DNA of 64,000 nt from Drosophila pseudoobscura (taxonomy: Eukaryota; Arthropoda; Insecta; Diptera; Drosophilidae): assembly GCF_009870125.1 (NCBI RefSeq), contig NC_046680.1:6696001-6760000 (forward strand), given 5' to 3'. The translations under genes were made by a program, and so were the position numbers. This document shows positions 46,278 through 57,146 of the stretch, in pieces (the stretch's first letter is position 1; the number at the start of each line of letters is the position of its first letter). The notes below the pieces were generated by a model. The model worked only from the letters and a program-made list of their open reading frames with translations. It was not told where the DNA came from and did no database searches.

Positions 46278-48092
46278 ATGCACGGCTGCATGTGGAGATG
46301 TCCGGCGGGCAATGGCAATGAGCCCCAGAATCCCCCCCAATGTATGTGCCGTTCCGATGCCCCGGCTATGCAGATGGCCCACCGCATCGAGGAGTGTGTG
46401 CCCGGTCTTAATGTATTCTGTATGCGGTTCGGGAACTGCGGCTTGATGCATCCCCAACATCCCCCGTGCATGTGCCTATGCGCCTGCCATGGGGAAGGCG
46501 GTGGACAGTGGCCGCAGAATCCAGAAGTCGTCCAGTCGGCCCCGCAGAAGAGAAGCTGCCGGAGGAAAGGCATTCGGCAAAGCAGAGAAAGTTACAGCTG
46601 CCCCTGCCAAAATGCCTTCACCCAGACAGACATATCCTACGATCCTGAAATATGCTCCGTGGACTCGGGGTCCCAAACGCCCGAAGACGAAGAGGGGCCT
46701 GAGTACACGGCCGTCACCGACATATTCGAGGAGGAGAAGGCGCTAACGCACCGCACAGGCGAAACGGAGTACATGAATACCGTTCACATGACGGTGACCA
46801 AGTACCCAGAGGACGGTTCCAAGCCGGTGTTGGAAACGACCACGATCAAGAAGTCTCAGTCTCTTAACATGTTGGGCGATGTTGACTCAGAGACCCTGCG
46901 ATCTGTGACCGAATTGAGTTATTCGGTAGAAACTGGCGAGCATATTACATACAATCCTCAAAGTGATCAAAGATACCAGTCAGAGGATCGTCAGTTGTCA
47001 AGTAATCGAACCCACGAGCCCAGCGATCCCCAAAGTGCTCGAAGAAACGAGTCAAGGGATCGAAGAAGCGTATCAAGTGATAGAAAACGCGAGTCACAGG
47101 ATCGTGAATCGACCAGTAGTCGAACCCGCGAGTCAAAAGATCATCAAAGAGATCAAAGATACCAATTAGAGGACTCTCAAAGACACGAGCCAACGGATAC
47201 TCAAAGAGATCAAAGATACCAATCAGAGAATTATCAGAGACACGAGCCACAAAGTGATCGAAGAAGCGTATCAAGTGATCGAAAACACGAGTCACAGGAT
47301 AGTCGATCGTCCAGAAGTCGAACCCGCGAGTCAAGTGATCGTCCAAGCAGCTACCGAGATGGCCTCACACCGAACATCAAAAATGTAAGATCGGAAGATA
47401 GTCGAAAAATGAGCGAGCGTGAAAGTATACGATCGTCGATGCGACCAGCGCGATCCATTTCAGCATCTGAACCCACTGCCAGTGGACATCATTTCAAGTC
47501 GGAGCCCAATGTCGTTGTGTACCAGAAGACTGTCAAGTCGGATCACCAAGTTCGACTTGATTCGGCGGCCAGCAGAAATACGGATGTGATGTTCGAGGAT
47601 GTCTCTAAAATGGACCACAAGAATAATATGGCCTTGGCTGGCGGTCCGTCGTTTGCTTCGTTTGGCAAAGACAACCAAATGCTTCGGCCTGGAGAAAGTA
47701 CTGACCAAAATGATTACGATAATGTGTCCATGCTGCAAGTTAGGACGGTCTACAGGTCGGAGACGGAAGAAAAATTGCTCGATTCGGACGGCAAGGAGAT
47801 GGTTATCGATGTTCATGAGGTGATAACCGATGAGGTAAGAATAAGATCCCCAGAGCCAGAGCCAGAGCTAGAGCCAGAGCCAGAGAAGAAAAAGGTTTCC
47901 CCAAGGACCGACTCGAAGAACAAATATCCCTCAGGCGCCATTATCGAACATATGATCAAAAAGGGGTATGACTGCGTCCAGCCATGCGGCTGCAACTGTT
48001 GCACCCCCCGCTGCTATCCCTGCGACTACTGTTGTGGAGGCTTCTGCTACTCGAATTGCTGCGGCTACTGCACGAATCCCTGTTGTCCCTAA
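46278..48092 (+). CDS. Cys-rich protein with Arg/Ser/Asp repeats, candidate sperm structural protein
   Basis: A single-exon frame of 604 residues from an ATG at 46278. The N-terminus (1-75) is rich in Cys, Pro and His (PPCMCLCACHGE). Residues 227-355 are an imperfect repeat of Arg, Ser, Asp and Gln blocks such as SDRRSVSSDRKHESQDS and RDQRYQSE, also visible in the DNA, so it grew by tandem duplication. A Pro/Glu run (PEPEPELEPEPE) follows. The last ~36 residues are a dense Cys cluster (CGCNCCTPRCYPCDYCC), like the Cys-Gly-Pro tails of fly sperm-tail Mst proteins and mammalian outer dense fibre proteins. No signal peptide. A disulphide- or zinc-linked structural role in sperm is inferred. It is divergent from the gene starting at 45992, 285 bp apart. 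Confidence 0.7.
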   Translation: MHGCMWRCPAGNGNEPQNPPQCMCRSDAPAMQMAHRIEECVPGLNVFCMRFGNCGLMHPQHPPCMCLCACHGEGGGQWPQNPEVVQSAPQKRSCRRKGIRQSRESYSCPCQNAFTQTDISYDPEICSVDSGSQTPEDEEGPEYTAVTDIFEEEKALTHRTGETEYMNTVHMTVTKYPEDGSKPVLETTTIKKSQSLNMLGDVDSETLRSVTELSYSVETGEHITYNPQSDQRYQSEDRQLSSNRTHEPSDPQSARRNESRDRRSVSSDRKRESQDRESTSSRTRESKDHQRDQRYQLEDSQRHEPTDTQRDQRYQSENYQRHEPQSDRRSVSSDRKHESQDSRSSRSRTRESSDRPSSYRDGLTPNIKNVRSEDSRKMSERESIRSSMRPARSISASEPTASGHHFKSEPNVVVYQKTVKSDHQVRLDSAASRNTDVMFEDVSKMDHKNNMALAGGPSFASFGKDNQMLRPGESTDQNDYDNVSMLQVRTVYRSETEEKLLDSDGKEMVIDVHEVITDEVRIRSPEPEPELEPEPEKKKVSPRTDSKNKYPSGAIIEHMIKKGYDCVQPCGCNCCTPRCYPCDYCCGGFCYSNCCGYCTNPCCP

Positions 48093-50455
48093 GACTCATT
48101 CATGAAAACCTCCCATAGCCCAAGCCATCCAGTACTTCAATAGCCCAAACCAACATATTAGTTCCATAATCTGTTAGCTTCCCCAATTAATAAAGCACCC
48201 AACAAACAACGAAATCAACAGAAATATTTGCTCCTTTGGGCTTGGGTTTATTCCTTTGCCAAGTGGAAATCCTGGTAAAATAATTTGCGGTCAATCTAGC
48301 CACAGGATCGTTAATGATGCAGACGATTAGCACAGTCCCTAGTCCTGGACCCAGCACTCTACCAAATGAGATTTGGCTCCGAACTGCAGCTTATGGTCTT
48401 TTGAAATGCAATAGATTGGCCACTTGAGTGCCTTAGGCCAGGGCAATAAAGATAATTAGCATTTCGAATAGAATTATAATATTCTGATGGCCGGAATATC
48501 TGAAGATACTTCGCTGAAGTGGTTGAAGGGCGGCCGGCTTTCGCTTCGATTTAACAGAGACATTATTCTCGTATCACATCTGCAAGCAGGTAAATATTCT
48601 GTCTCTTGACCATTTCCTAAGTTTGTCAGTTTGGAGGAAATTGAATATTTTATTTACGGATATTAAATGCCTTAGTTCTTTGGCATCTATGGCATATTTC
48701 GTTATGCCCCCCAGAGCTTCGGCGACGGCTCTGTCTGGCTTGAGAGTTTATCAACGAAATGTTTGCCATTTAATTTTTGTTGACCCTTCGATTGGCCGGT
48801 TTACGAATAATTTAGCCATTTGCGCCAAAGCAAACAAAACAAAATCCAGAGCCTGGATGTTCGCTCACCAACGGATGTTCACTTTAGGCCACTAAAAGTT
48901 TCTTTCTTTCCTTTTTTTACCTCAACCTCTACCACTGCTTGTGCCTTGGGGCGGCCGTCATTTTATTTCGTTTCATGTTTTATTCACCACTTCCGCCGGA
49001 AATAGACATACGAGAGTGTGTGTGTGTGTGATGCACAGACAGGACAAACGATGAAACCGAGAGAGAGAGGAGTCTGGATAGATGGACGACGGATGGACAG
49101 ATGGACGGATGGATAGATGGTTGGCTGTTTGGCTGTTTGGCTGTTTGGCTGGGATAGATTTTTGGTAGAAGACCAGAGACCAACAAAGTAGAAACGCTTT
49201 TCGCAAACAAATCCCACATAAATGCTCAATTTATAACAGACCGGAAGTTAAACTTAATCAAGCGTACTTTCTGGCTTATTGTTTAGTTTTTCCCTCCTTT
49301 CCCGTACCCACACTCTTTCCGTATTTACTTAACATATTTTATTGCAATACTTTGCTCTCTCTCTGGGGTGACCGGGGGTGTCCGCACCGCTTTGCCGGTG
49401 GGATTACATGGGGATTTTGTGTGCCCAAATACTCTGGAATACTCGACTCGCATTTCCATTTCGGCATCAACTCGATTCACAGCAAATCCCTCGGTGCTTT
49501 TCCACTTGTTCTCGACCATTCTTCTGCATTTATTCATTCAGTTGCTTTATTGTTGTCCTTTCGTTGCGTTACGTTTCATTTCATATTTCGTTTGATAAAT
49601 CTCCGGCATGAAACATGGATGGTTTTAGGATTTGTATCCTCTGAATTGTTAAAGAGTTTTCCCGGCATCCATACAGATGGAAATGCTTTCATTGAGGATT
49701 AAAAAAGGGGGGTTTTGGGGGGAGAACCATCTCCATTCTATTATCAGTGACATTTTGAGGCAACTAATATTAGTTCCTGCATTGACAAATATTTTATGAG
49801 CTGGCATTCCACTCAATTATCCCTATGAAATTTGCATCAGTTGTCAAGCAATTAAATTGATTTGAATTAAGTTTATAGACACGTCTGTCTGTGGGCAGGA
49901 ATGCCGCATATTTGAGCTTAATGTGGCATGTGGCATGTGGAATGGGGCGTGTCTGGTGGCATGTCGCCTTCGGATCCCTATTGTTTGTTTATCCTTCAGA
50001 TGAGCGCCAATCGCACATGCCACTCGCCAGACAAACAATCAAAGGAAGAGGGCGGGGCGGGGCGGGGCGGGGCGGGGCAGGGCAGGGCAGGGCAAGGCGT
50101 TGGATGCGTTTCGCATTTGCTAATGCACTCGATAATTGCATGATGTGCGCTGCATCAATGTCTGCTAAATTCCTGCGGGATGCCACCCGAGGAGGTCCCA
50201 CGTGGAGTCGATTCCCTTCCATGTTGGCGCAATTAGGGCTCATTGTTGCTGTCAATATGAGAAATTAGATCTGTCAAGGTTTATGAAATACAAACAATGG
50301 ATCTATGGGGGTTACCTAATTGCATTTCGGCCGAGGTTTACCTGCTCGCCGACTAGCCTTTGACTGTCGCGTCATTTGGAAAATAGGGCTCTGATTTAAG
50401 CGATATGTTTCGGCTAACATCTAGGAAAGTTTGATCAAAATTCAACAATGGAAAC
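48093..50455. other. Non-coding stretch between the Cys-rich gene and MAIP1-like paralogue 3
   Basis: It contains a poly(A) signal (AATAAA, 48189-48194) about 97 bases past the Cys-rich gene's stop, a TG run near 49015-49030, GGATGGACAGATGGAC and TTGGCTGT tandem units at 49081-49152, and a G-rich GGCGGGGC repeat at 50051-50099. No coding gene is supported. Confidence 0.4.
50051..50099. repeat. GGCGGGG / GGCAGGG pentamer-type repeat
   Basis: Eight or more G-rich units in a row, changing from GGGGC to AGGGC copies. It could form G-quadruplex structure. Confidence 0.85.
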
Positions 50456-51385
50456 ATGAGGCTCCCGATGAATCTGAGACTAGACCTTCCGCTGATGCGC
50501 CGGATATGTCCTCGGGTATACCAGGGCAGTCCGTCAGCGCCCCCTGGCCAGGCGAAGAGAGCGATCCGTGTGCTGGGGACGCAAACCCCGGCCAAGGCCC
50601 GCCAGACGTACGTAAATCCGGTGCCGGATCTGCAGAGGAGCAACGAGACGAGTCACCTCAGCATACAGGTGGACGTTGTGCACAGCGTGGCGACGCCGGG
50701 GGAGGTGTCGCTGCCGGCCCTGATCTACTTCTACGGCCCGTGGAGTCTGTTGGCCAGCAAGCTGAGCCTGCTGAAGCTGAAAATTCTGCGCGACTGGGCC
50801 TTCTCGGAGGCCAAGTTCGTGGAGAACTCCAGCCATGGGGCGCTCATCATCACCGACTTCATCCGGCGCAAGCGGGCGCGCAATGTCGAGAGATGCTCCA
50901 CGCCCATGGGGTACAAGCAGATCAGCCACGACCTGATAGACGGCACCCACGACTGGCGGCTGCAGATGATGCGCTTCGAGCGCCGTCACATACATCGCGT
51001 CATTCCGCTGAAGGTGCAGCTGCTGCAGCACTACGGCCACAAGTTTGCCTTCATCGACGTGGTCTACGTGGCGCTGCGTCGCAGCAACGACTTCAGCTCG
51101 TCCAAGGATCTCGAGGAGGTGTACAGTCTGATGCGGCAGAATGTTAACAACTCGTCGCTGGTCGCGGCCCATCCGCTCATCTTTGCCGAAATCTTTGTGC
51201 GCTTCCGGCGGGACTACTCCGTCAAACCTACGCGAATGGGCAACGTGCGGGAGAACAGTCGCTGCATGGGCCAGTGGCTGATGTCCACCTACAAGATTCT
51301 GCAGTTCGACCTTATCGATCATCATCCCCAGTTTGATATTCCACTGACTGGTGGGCACACCGTCACTCCTCTGGTTACTCAATAA
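50456..51385 (+). CDS. MAIP1-like mitochondrial protein, paralogue 3
   Basis: A single-exon frame of 309 residues from an ATG at 50456. The first ~60 residues are basic and Pro-rich (MRLPMNLRLDLPLMRRICPR), fitting a mitochondrial presequence. The core SKLSLLKLKILRDWAFSEAK aligns with paralogue 2 (SKLQLWRLRWYWDHDFRQDA), and the C-terminal half aligns throughout (FAFIDVVYVALRR against YAVVDVAMLGLRH). It is the longest copy. A three-codon upstream frame (ATG at 50448) ends in a TGA overlapping the start as ATGA. The stop codon itself overlaps an AATAAA (51381-51386). The family assignment to MAIP1/C2orf47 rests on weak pattern similarity, strongest for paralogue 1; paralogy between copies 2 and 3 is clear. 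Confidence 0.7.
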   Translation: MRLPMNLRLDLPLMRRICPRVYQGSPSAPPGQAKRAIRVLGTQTPAKARQTYVNPVPDLQRSNETSHLSIQVDVVHSVATPGEVSLPALIYFYGPWSLLASKLSLLKLKILRDWAFSEAKFVENSSHGALIITDFIRRKRARNVERCSTPMGYKQISHDLIDGTHDWRLQMMRFERRHIHRVIPLKVQLLQHYGHKFAFIDVVYVALRRSNDFSSSKDLEEVYSLMRQNVNNSSLVAAHPLIFAEIFVRFRRDYSVKPTRMGNVRENSRCMGQWLMSTYKILQFDLIDHHPQFDIPLTGGHTVTPLVTQ

Positions 51386-51386
51386 A
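51381..51386 (+). terminator. Poly(A) signal overlapping the stop codon of paralogue 3
   Basis: AATAAA shares the TAA stop codon (51383-51385), giving an extremely short 3' untranslated region if used. Confidence 0.55.
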
Positions 51387-53353
51387 ACAGTTTGATTGGA
51401 GAATGGCTCCACTTGAAGGAGGACTGCCTTCCTGGAAGCTCTGCTGAAGACGGTGTCATAATCTGCCACGATAATGAGGCTTATCCTAAGCGGATGCACT
51501 CGAGAGTTCAAGGAGAAGTCCTGTCTGTTCTTTCCCTTTTCACCTTTGGCAGTCCCATGGGGAGCTCTACCTCTACCTCCTCTCCTCTTTGCTTCGCTTG
51601 CAACTCATGAATACCCAATGCGAGTGGCAGTCTGGGCGGCATGGAAAACTGCTGTGCACCCTGATAGCCCCTGGGGATATTGAAATATTTCCCACTCAAA
51701 ATTTGTCATAATTTACCAAATTAATATTCGCCCGAAGATTCATGTCCCAACTAATGCCGCAATCACTATTTTTCAACTCGTTTCTGAACATTGCTTCCAA
51801 GTATTCCCATCCCGCATTCCCCCACGCTGTTCTGTTCCGCTGTTCCGCTTATCGGAACACGTTCTGGCGTGCACTGCAGCCTGTCAATAAGTAGAATTTA
51901 GTATGCGCGCGAGTCCAGGCCAGCAGAAGACTTGGACGTGGACTTTTGTGGGTGCCACTGCCACCGCCACTGCCACCGCCAATGCCACCGTCTTGCATTG
52001 AAATTTAAAGCGTGCAAGTTTATGCTTTTAATTTTCCGCTCAATAAAATCCTGTGGCTTTCGCCTGCACAAATTACACTGTTGGGAGCCATTGCCTTCCA
52101 CCACTTACCCTCATTACGATGCAATAATGAATTTCAGCAACATTTGCTGCAAGGTTATTGTCCCTTAATCAAAAGGGGGGCCATGGAGACTGCTGGTTCC
52201 TCCAAGGACTTTGATAATCGTGAAATGAATCCCTCTTGGGGGAGCATATAATTTGCACTTTTTAATATAAATTACCCAGACTTTTACACATTTTTCACTC
52301 TCCTTGCCCCGTCTTCTGAGCTCCTCCCCCATCGATATTCAAGTCGAGACCAATCTAGTCCTTGGGACGGGCACAACAATAATGTTGTGTCAGTGCAAAA
52401 CGTTTCCACACTCCGCTCTCGCTCTGAGTGATAGTTATTTTCGTTTGAAATGTAACAACAATTACTGCGGAGCGTGTTGGCTGCAAGACTTGAAATTATT
52501 TTCAAAATTGCCCTGTCACGTAAGCGGCGAAAACAAAGGCGGCAGCAAGCCACCTCCTAGTTAAAACTTTCCTGACACAAACAAAATCCAACAAGGATGT
52601 GCGAGCCGAGGCAACGAACCACGAACTTGGGACACACTTTCCGAAGAGTCGAGCGAATGGCCAGCTAGAGGAGATGCCCGTGGCAAGGACCTGCTGCAAT
52701 GACAATTTTGTTTTCAACTCGAGATTCGGGACACTGACCGCCGCTGTAATGTGCAACAAAACAAATGACGACGCCATTGACAGGACACGGGCGGAGGGCC
52801 ATGGGCGCCTGCCCCACATGACCAGAGCCAGAGCCACTCTCCAAAGGAAGAAGGATTCGCATGCCGATGACAATGACTTTTTAAATTGTTTCACAAAAGT
52901 GTCCGTTTTGGTCAGAAAGTTTCAGTTCGTAGCACCAGCTGCTCCTCCAAATAAATGAGGAAAGATTCTTTCTTCTTTCACAGAGAAAGTGCGATTCCAC
53001 TTGGTTAACATCATCATTATCGTTATCATTATCATTATCAACAGCGACACGATTACACGGCGACGTTACGTGATAATGAGTATGAACAGGCGAAATCAGA
53101 CTTTATGACTTCATTCGAGTCCCGCCCCGTCCCGTCCCATCCCTCTCCATTACCACTATCGCAGGCAAGCAAGCGAATGTTTGACTGTCTGGCTGCCTGG
53201 CACCCCCACGCGACACTTGTGCAGGTGTGGCAGCCACACCACAGACTCCGACTCGCGACTCCATCTCCAGCACAGCATTGACTGCTGGGAGGTTTCCCGC
53301 CCATCACCTGTGTCTGTGTCGTGTCCGCTAAAGTGCATTTGATGCTGCCATCA

Positions 53354-53402
53354 GGTACCAGGTTCCAGGTACCAGGTTCCAGGTACCAGGTTCCAGGTCC
53401 AG
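53354..53402. repeat. CAGGTTCCAGGTAC tandem repeat
   Basis: Three copies of a 14-bp unit plus a partial one. Each copy contains GGTAC and CAGGTTC. Confidence 0.85.
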
Positions 53403-54516
53403 GCTTCGACATCACTGCAGACACAATTAAATAGACATTCGCTGGCTTTGATAGCGCCATTTGGCTGGGTTGGCACCCAAATGGATAGCTCCCCAGCGAG
53501 CAATTTGTGGAGCCCTAGAGGAGGTTGACTCTAGCACTCATACTCATAGTGGATCCAGACCGTATCCCTATCCCTGGCATACACTCGTGTGTATGCATAT
53601 CTTATCTGTAAGGCAAACACATTTTTCATGCTTCTTGTTTGTTGAAATTTTAGCTGGAAACTAATTTCCCAAGTCGTCATGCAACTCGACTCAATTTGAA
53701 TTGATAAAGTGCATTTGAATGCCAGAAGTAAACAATTTGGGATGCAAATTGGGGGAAGTAGCATGCGAGTGGGAGATAGCGAGAGAGCGAGGGTTGCTCC
53801 AGCCATAGAGGGGCATCTCAATCGGATATGCGAGACACAACTGATGTTTCACGGATTTATTTGAGTTTCAGTGACAATTCTTAAAAGAAAAGTTACCTGC
53901 CACCTACCCCTCTGATGAGAACTTTATAATTACACCCCGCTGACAGCATCCTATCCTCCGTATGCAAGGGAGCAGCATCCGTAAGGGAGTCCTGCCACGC
54001 ACCCACTCACCCACTCACCCATCAATGCGTATGCATAAAACTTTTGCCGCACTTCCTTCTGGGATAAGTATGGAAAATATTTAAAAGAAAAGTTTCGACT
54101 TGGAAAAACACTCGAACAGCTGACGACAAACGAAGGGAGGAGCAGGAGGAGGAGGAGGAGAAGGAGAAGGAGCGGAAGGGAGCTGGCGCCAGACTCTGGA
54201 GGAAATAATTTTCAATTTTCTCGTTAAAAACATTGCAAACATTTCAGTTCTCTCCTTTCTTTTCTTCTTTTTTTTTATTAGAAGAAGTGCGAGCGCTTTT
54301 CAAAAACTGCAACGTTTTGAAACATTTTTTAATGAGCACTTCAGCGGCATGTGGACGGAGAAGAAAATTATTTTACTTTTTCCACTCGCACTGGGGCCGA
54401 TGAAAAATTACTTTCATTTTAATTAGGAACTGCCTCAAAGAGCAAAGTGCAAAAAGACGAAAAATTAAATTAAAAACACTTTCGTGCATTTAAGCAAATA
54501 AAGAGAGCGAACACGG

Positions 54517-54540
54517 ACACACACACACACACACACACAC
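54517..54540. repeat. AC dinucleotide microsatellite
   Basis: Twelve uninterrupted AC units. Confidence 0.9.
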
Positions 54541-56991
54541 CTTCGCACAGAGGAAAAGCGCGGATGCATGCGGCAGGCATGTGTGTGTGTGTGGGTGGGA
54601 TTTTCCCTGTGTGCTGCTTGTTTTTTTTTTGTATGTGTGTTTTCCCCGTGTACGTGCCGAGCGGAGTTTTATTTTTTAATTAAGCTGTTTACATTTAGTC
54701 GTAATGTCCTTGCCGCGTCCCTTTATACGTACGGGTATGGGTCGTGGGAGCATAGGTGCCAAGAGTAGTTTGTTCTCCCTCTGTGTTCTGTGCTCTGTGC
54801 TCTGTTCTTCCAGCGACTAAGAAAAACAGCAGCCGCACCTTTGTGGGTCAAGTGAGCAGCCGGGCTCTTGCGGCTGTCGGCGCCACAATTAAAAATGTGC
54901 AAACTTGCATTATTAAAAAGAATTTCGCGACACTTCTTGGCCAAGCGAAACTGACCCGGCCCAAAAGCGGAGACACATAAAATTAAACCCGAAGGACAGC
55001 GATGAAATCTAGCCTTTGGTTTGCACCAAAAAAATAATAAAAATGGCAATTAATGGCTCACATTTTCGGAATCCACAAAGTAAATTGGAAACCATTCGAC
55101 GGCCATTGGCAACCACAGCCATGCGATTTTAATACATTTAAAAACAATTTGATTAATGGGTGGACATGAAACCAAACCAAGCGAAACGAAATGAAAATCG
55201 ACCTAATTTGAGCGCTAAATGTTTCGCATCCCTTGGAAAAAATATAGATTAAAAAAAGAATTAATTAAAGGAGGGAAAAGTCAATTAATTGCAACGTTTT
55301 TGGTTCATTAATGCAATTCGCATATTTTCAGGGATGTGGCCTATGGGGCACACACAAACACACACACACACATTGAATTCAATTAATTAAAATGTTTTTC
55401 TGCGAGGCACGGTACCCGTAATTGGCTTCAGGTGCAACAGTGGCTGGAACGAATGAATTTCCAACTTCCGCCACAGCCAAAACATGTGCCTCGCGGGCAT
55501 CGATCAAGGGTCGCTACGGAAATCCTCATTGAAGGCCCATTGCATAGCCCCAATGCCTCAAAGTGAAAGTGTTCTAGCTGTAACAGATAAATGATTTCAA
55601 TTAAAAACCTTTTTAATGCACGGAATAGACCACCGACCACTAGACCATTGCCAGTGCATGTAGAACTGTACTCGCCTTGCCTCAAGCCTCTGGTGCCTCC
55701 TACTTATCCTGATGAATGCTCTCTATTGAAATGTGGCAAGCGACGATCTGTAATTGAGGCAGCTAGAAGCTCCTGATTAGTGCCGCATGGCTCGCATTGG
55801 TGCGCGCTCCTCATCAGCAATGGACAAAGGGCCTGGCCATGTGGCCGAAACAAATTCCCGCGCTTTGTGCAGGAAATTGGCAAAAAGCCTTGGCCAACCA
55901 GTGCGTAGGCAAAGCGGCAACAAAATGCCGCCTGCGGCCACGCATCGCTTGCAACGGCAGGAGCAGGAGCAGGAGCAGAAGCAGCCGGGTTGGGGGCAGA
56001 CACATTAGCAGTTCCTCTGGTCATTACGACTTTTGTGCTATTTGCCATGGCACACATCCCTCTCTTGTTCAGGCGCGTGCCTGGTGCGTCTCTTGTCGTG
56101 TTTGGCCAACAATCAAAGCACATTTTCCATTGTTTGCCGTCGAATGGCAATGCGGCATCACGTTCCGCTCCGCTCTGCTCCGTTCCGTTTCAGCTACTAA
56201 TCCTACCAACTTTTTCTTGCCTTCTTGCAGAACATGTCGACAAAGGACAAAGGAAAGGCAGACCAGATACTGGGTAATTCCATGGTCAAGGGAGTGCATC
56301 GAGTACAAGGACATTAAGCAGGCCAGGTGCCCAGTTCTCTGAAGCCAATAGATCGACGAGGAACTCTCCACTCGGAAACGAGGTGTCAAAAGCATTACGA
56401 CCATTTCCTTGTGGTAGATCAATCATCAAAATTTACGAGAACCGGTGGTCCCAAAGTGTGTTGGCCATAAAATGGTCCCGGGAGGCGGGGAAACTAATTA
56501 GACGGATATCAAATACGGATTAATGTCTTTCCAAGTGCCATAAAATCGAAGGCGCAACAATTAGCCGAGGCGGGCATAGGATATGTGCCAGCGGCAGTGG
56601 AATGCGGGCGAATATGTTGTGTCAACCATTAAAACCGAATCGGAGTCTGGTATCTGGGGGTCCTTCACTGCGGGAGAGTCGTTGCAATGCAAAGTAAAGT
56701 CGTTAAAACCTACAAAAGTTGTCTGCTGATGGAAAAGTTTTCCCTCGAAGCTGAAGGACGGATAACTTTGTTTTATGACTGTACATTGGGCGTAGAATTA
56801 CTTTCCATTTAAAAAATTTTAATCTAGCCCATAAATAAGCAGCCATTTCATTAGATCCGCATCCTCATGTGTTGCCAAGACACCCGTCTCCGTGACGGAC
56901 AAAGTTTTTAATCTAATGCATCATCATCGTAAAAATCGTAGATTCTGTTGTTAGTTGTTGGCTGTGAAAATAGTTTCCCCTGCTGGTGTTT

Positions 56992-57146
56992 GACTTTGAT
57001 TCTCGAGGATTGCCGCCACGGACTGGCTGCCGGACTTTGATTCTCGAGGATTGCCGCCACGGACTGGCTGTCTCGAGGATTTCCGCCGCGGACTGGCTGT
57101 CCGACTTTGATTCTCGAGGATTGCCGCCGCGGACTGGCTGTCCGAC
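56992..57146. repeat. Minisatellite of four 32-44-bp units
   Basis: Units begin GACTTTGATTCTCGAGGATT and end with GACTGGCTG. Copies start at 56992, 57033, 57071 (which lacks the first 9 bases) and 57103. Each contains an XhoI-like CTCGAG. Confidence 0.85.

Noticed and set aside
46945-47346. Antisense frame with Phe/Asp repeats under the Cys-rich gene
   Set aside because: It is the reverse strand of the Arg/Ser/Asp DNA repeat; the sense frame is much longer and has sensible domains.
50431-51147. Overlapping frame of 238 residues in another phase over MAIP1-like paralogue 3
   Set aside because: High GC at third positions of the real gene keeps this frame open. Only the 50456 frame has paralogues.
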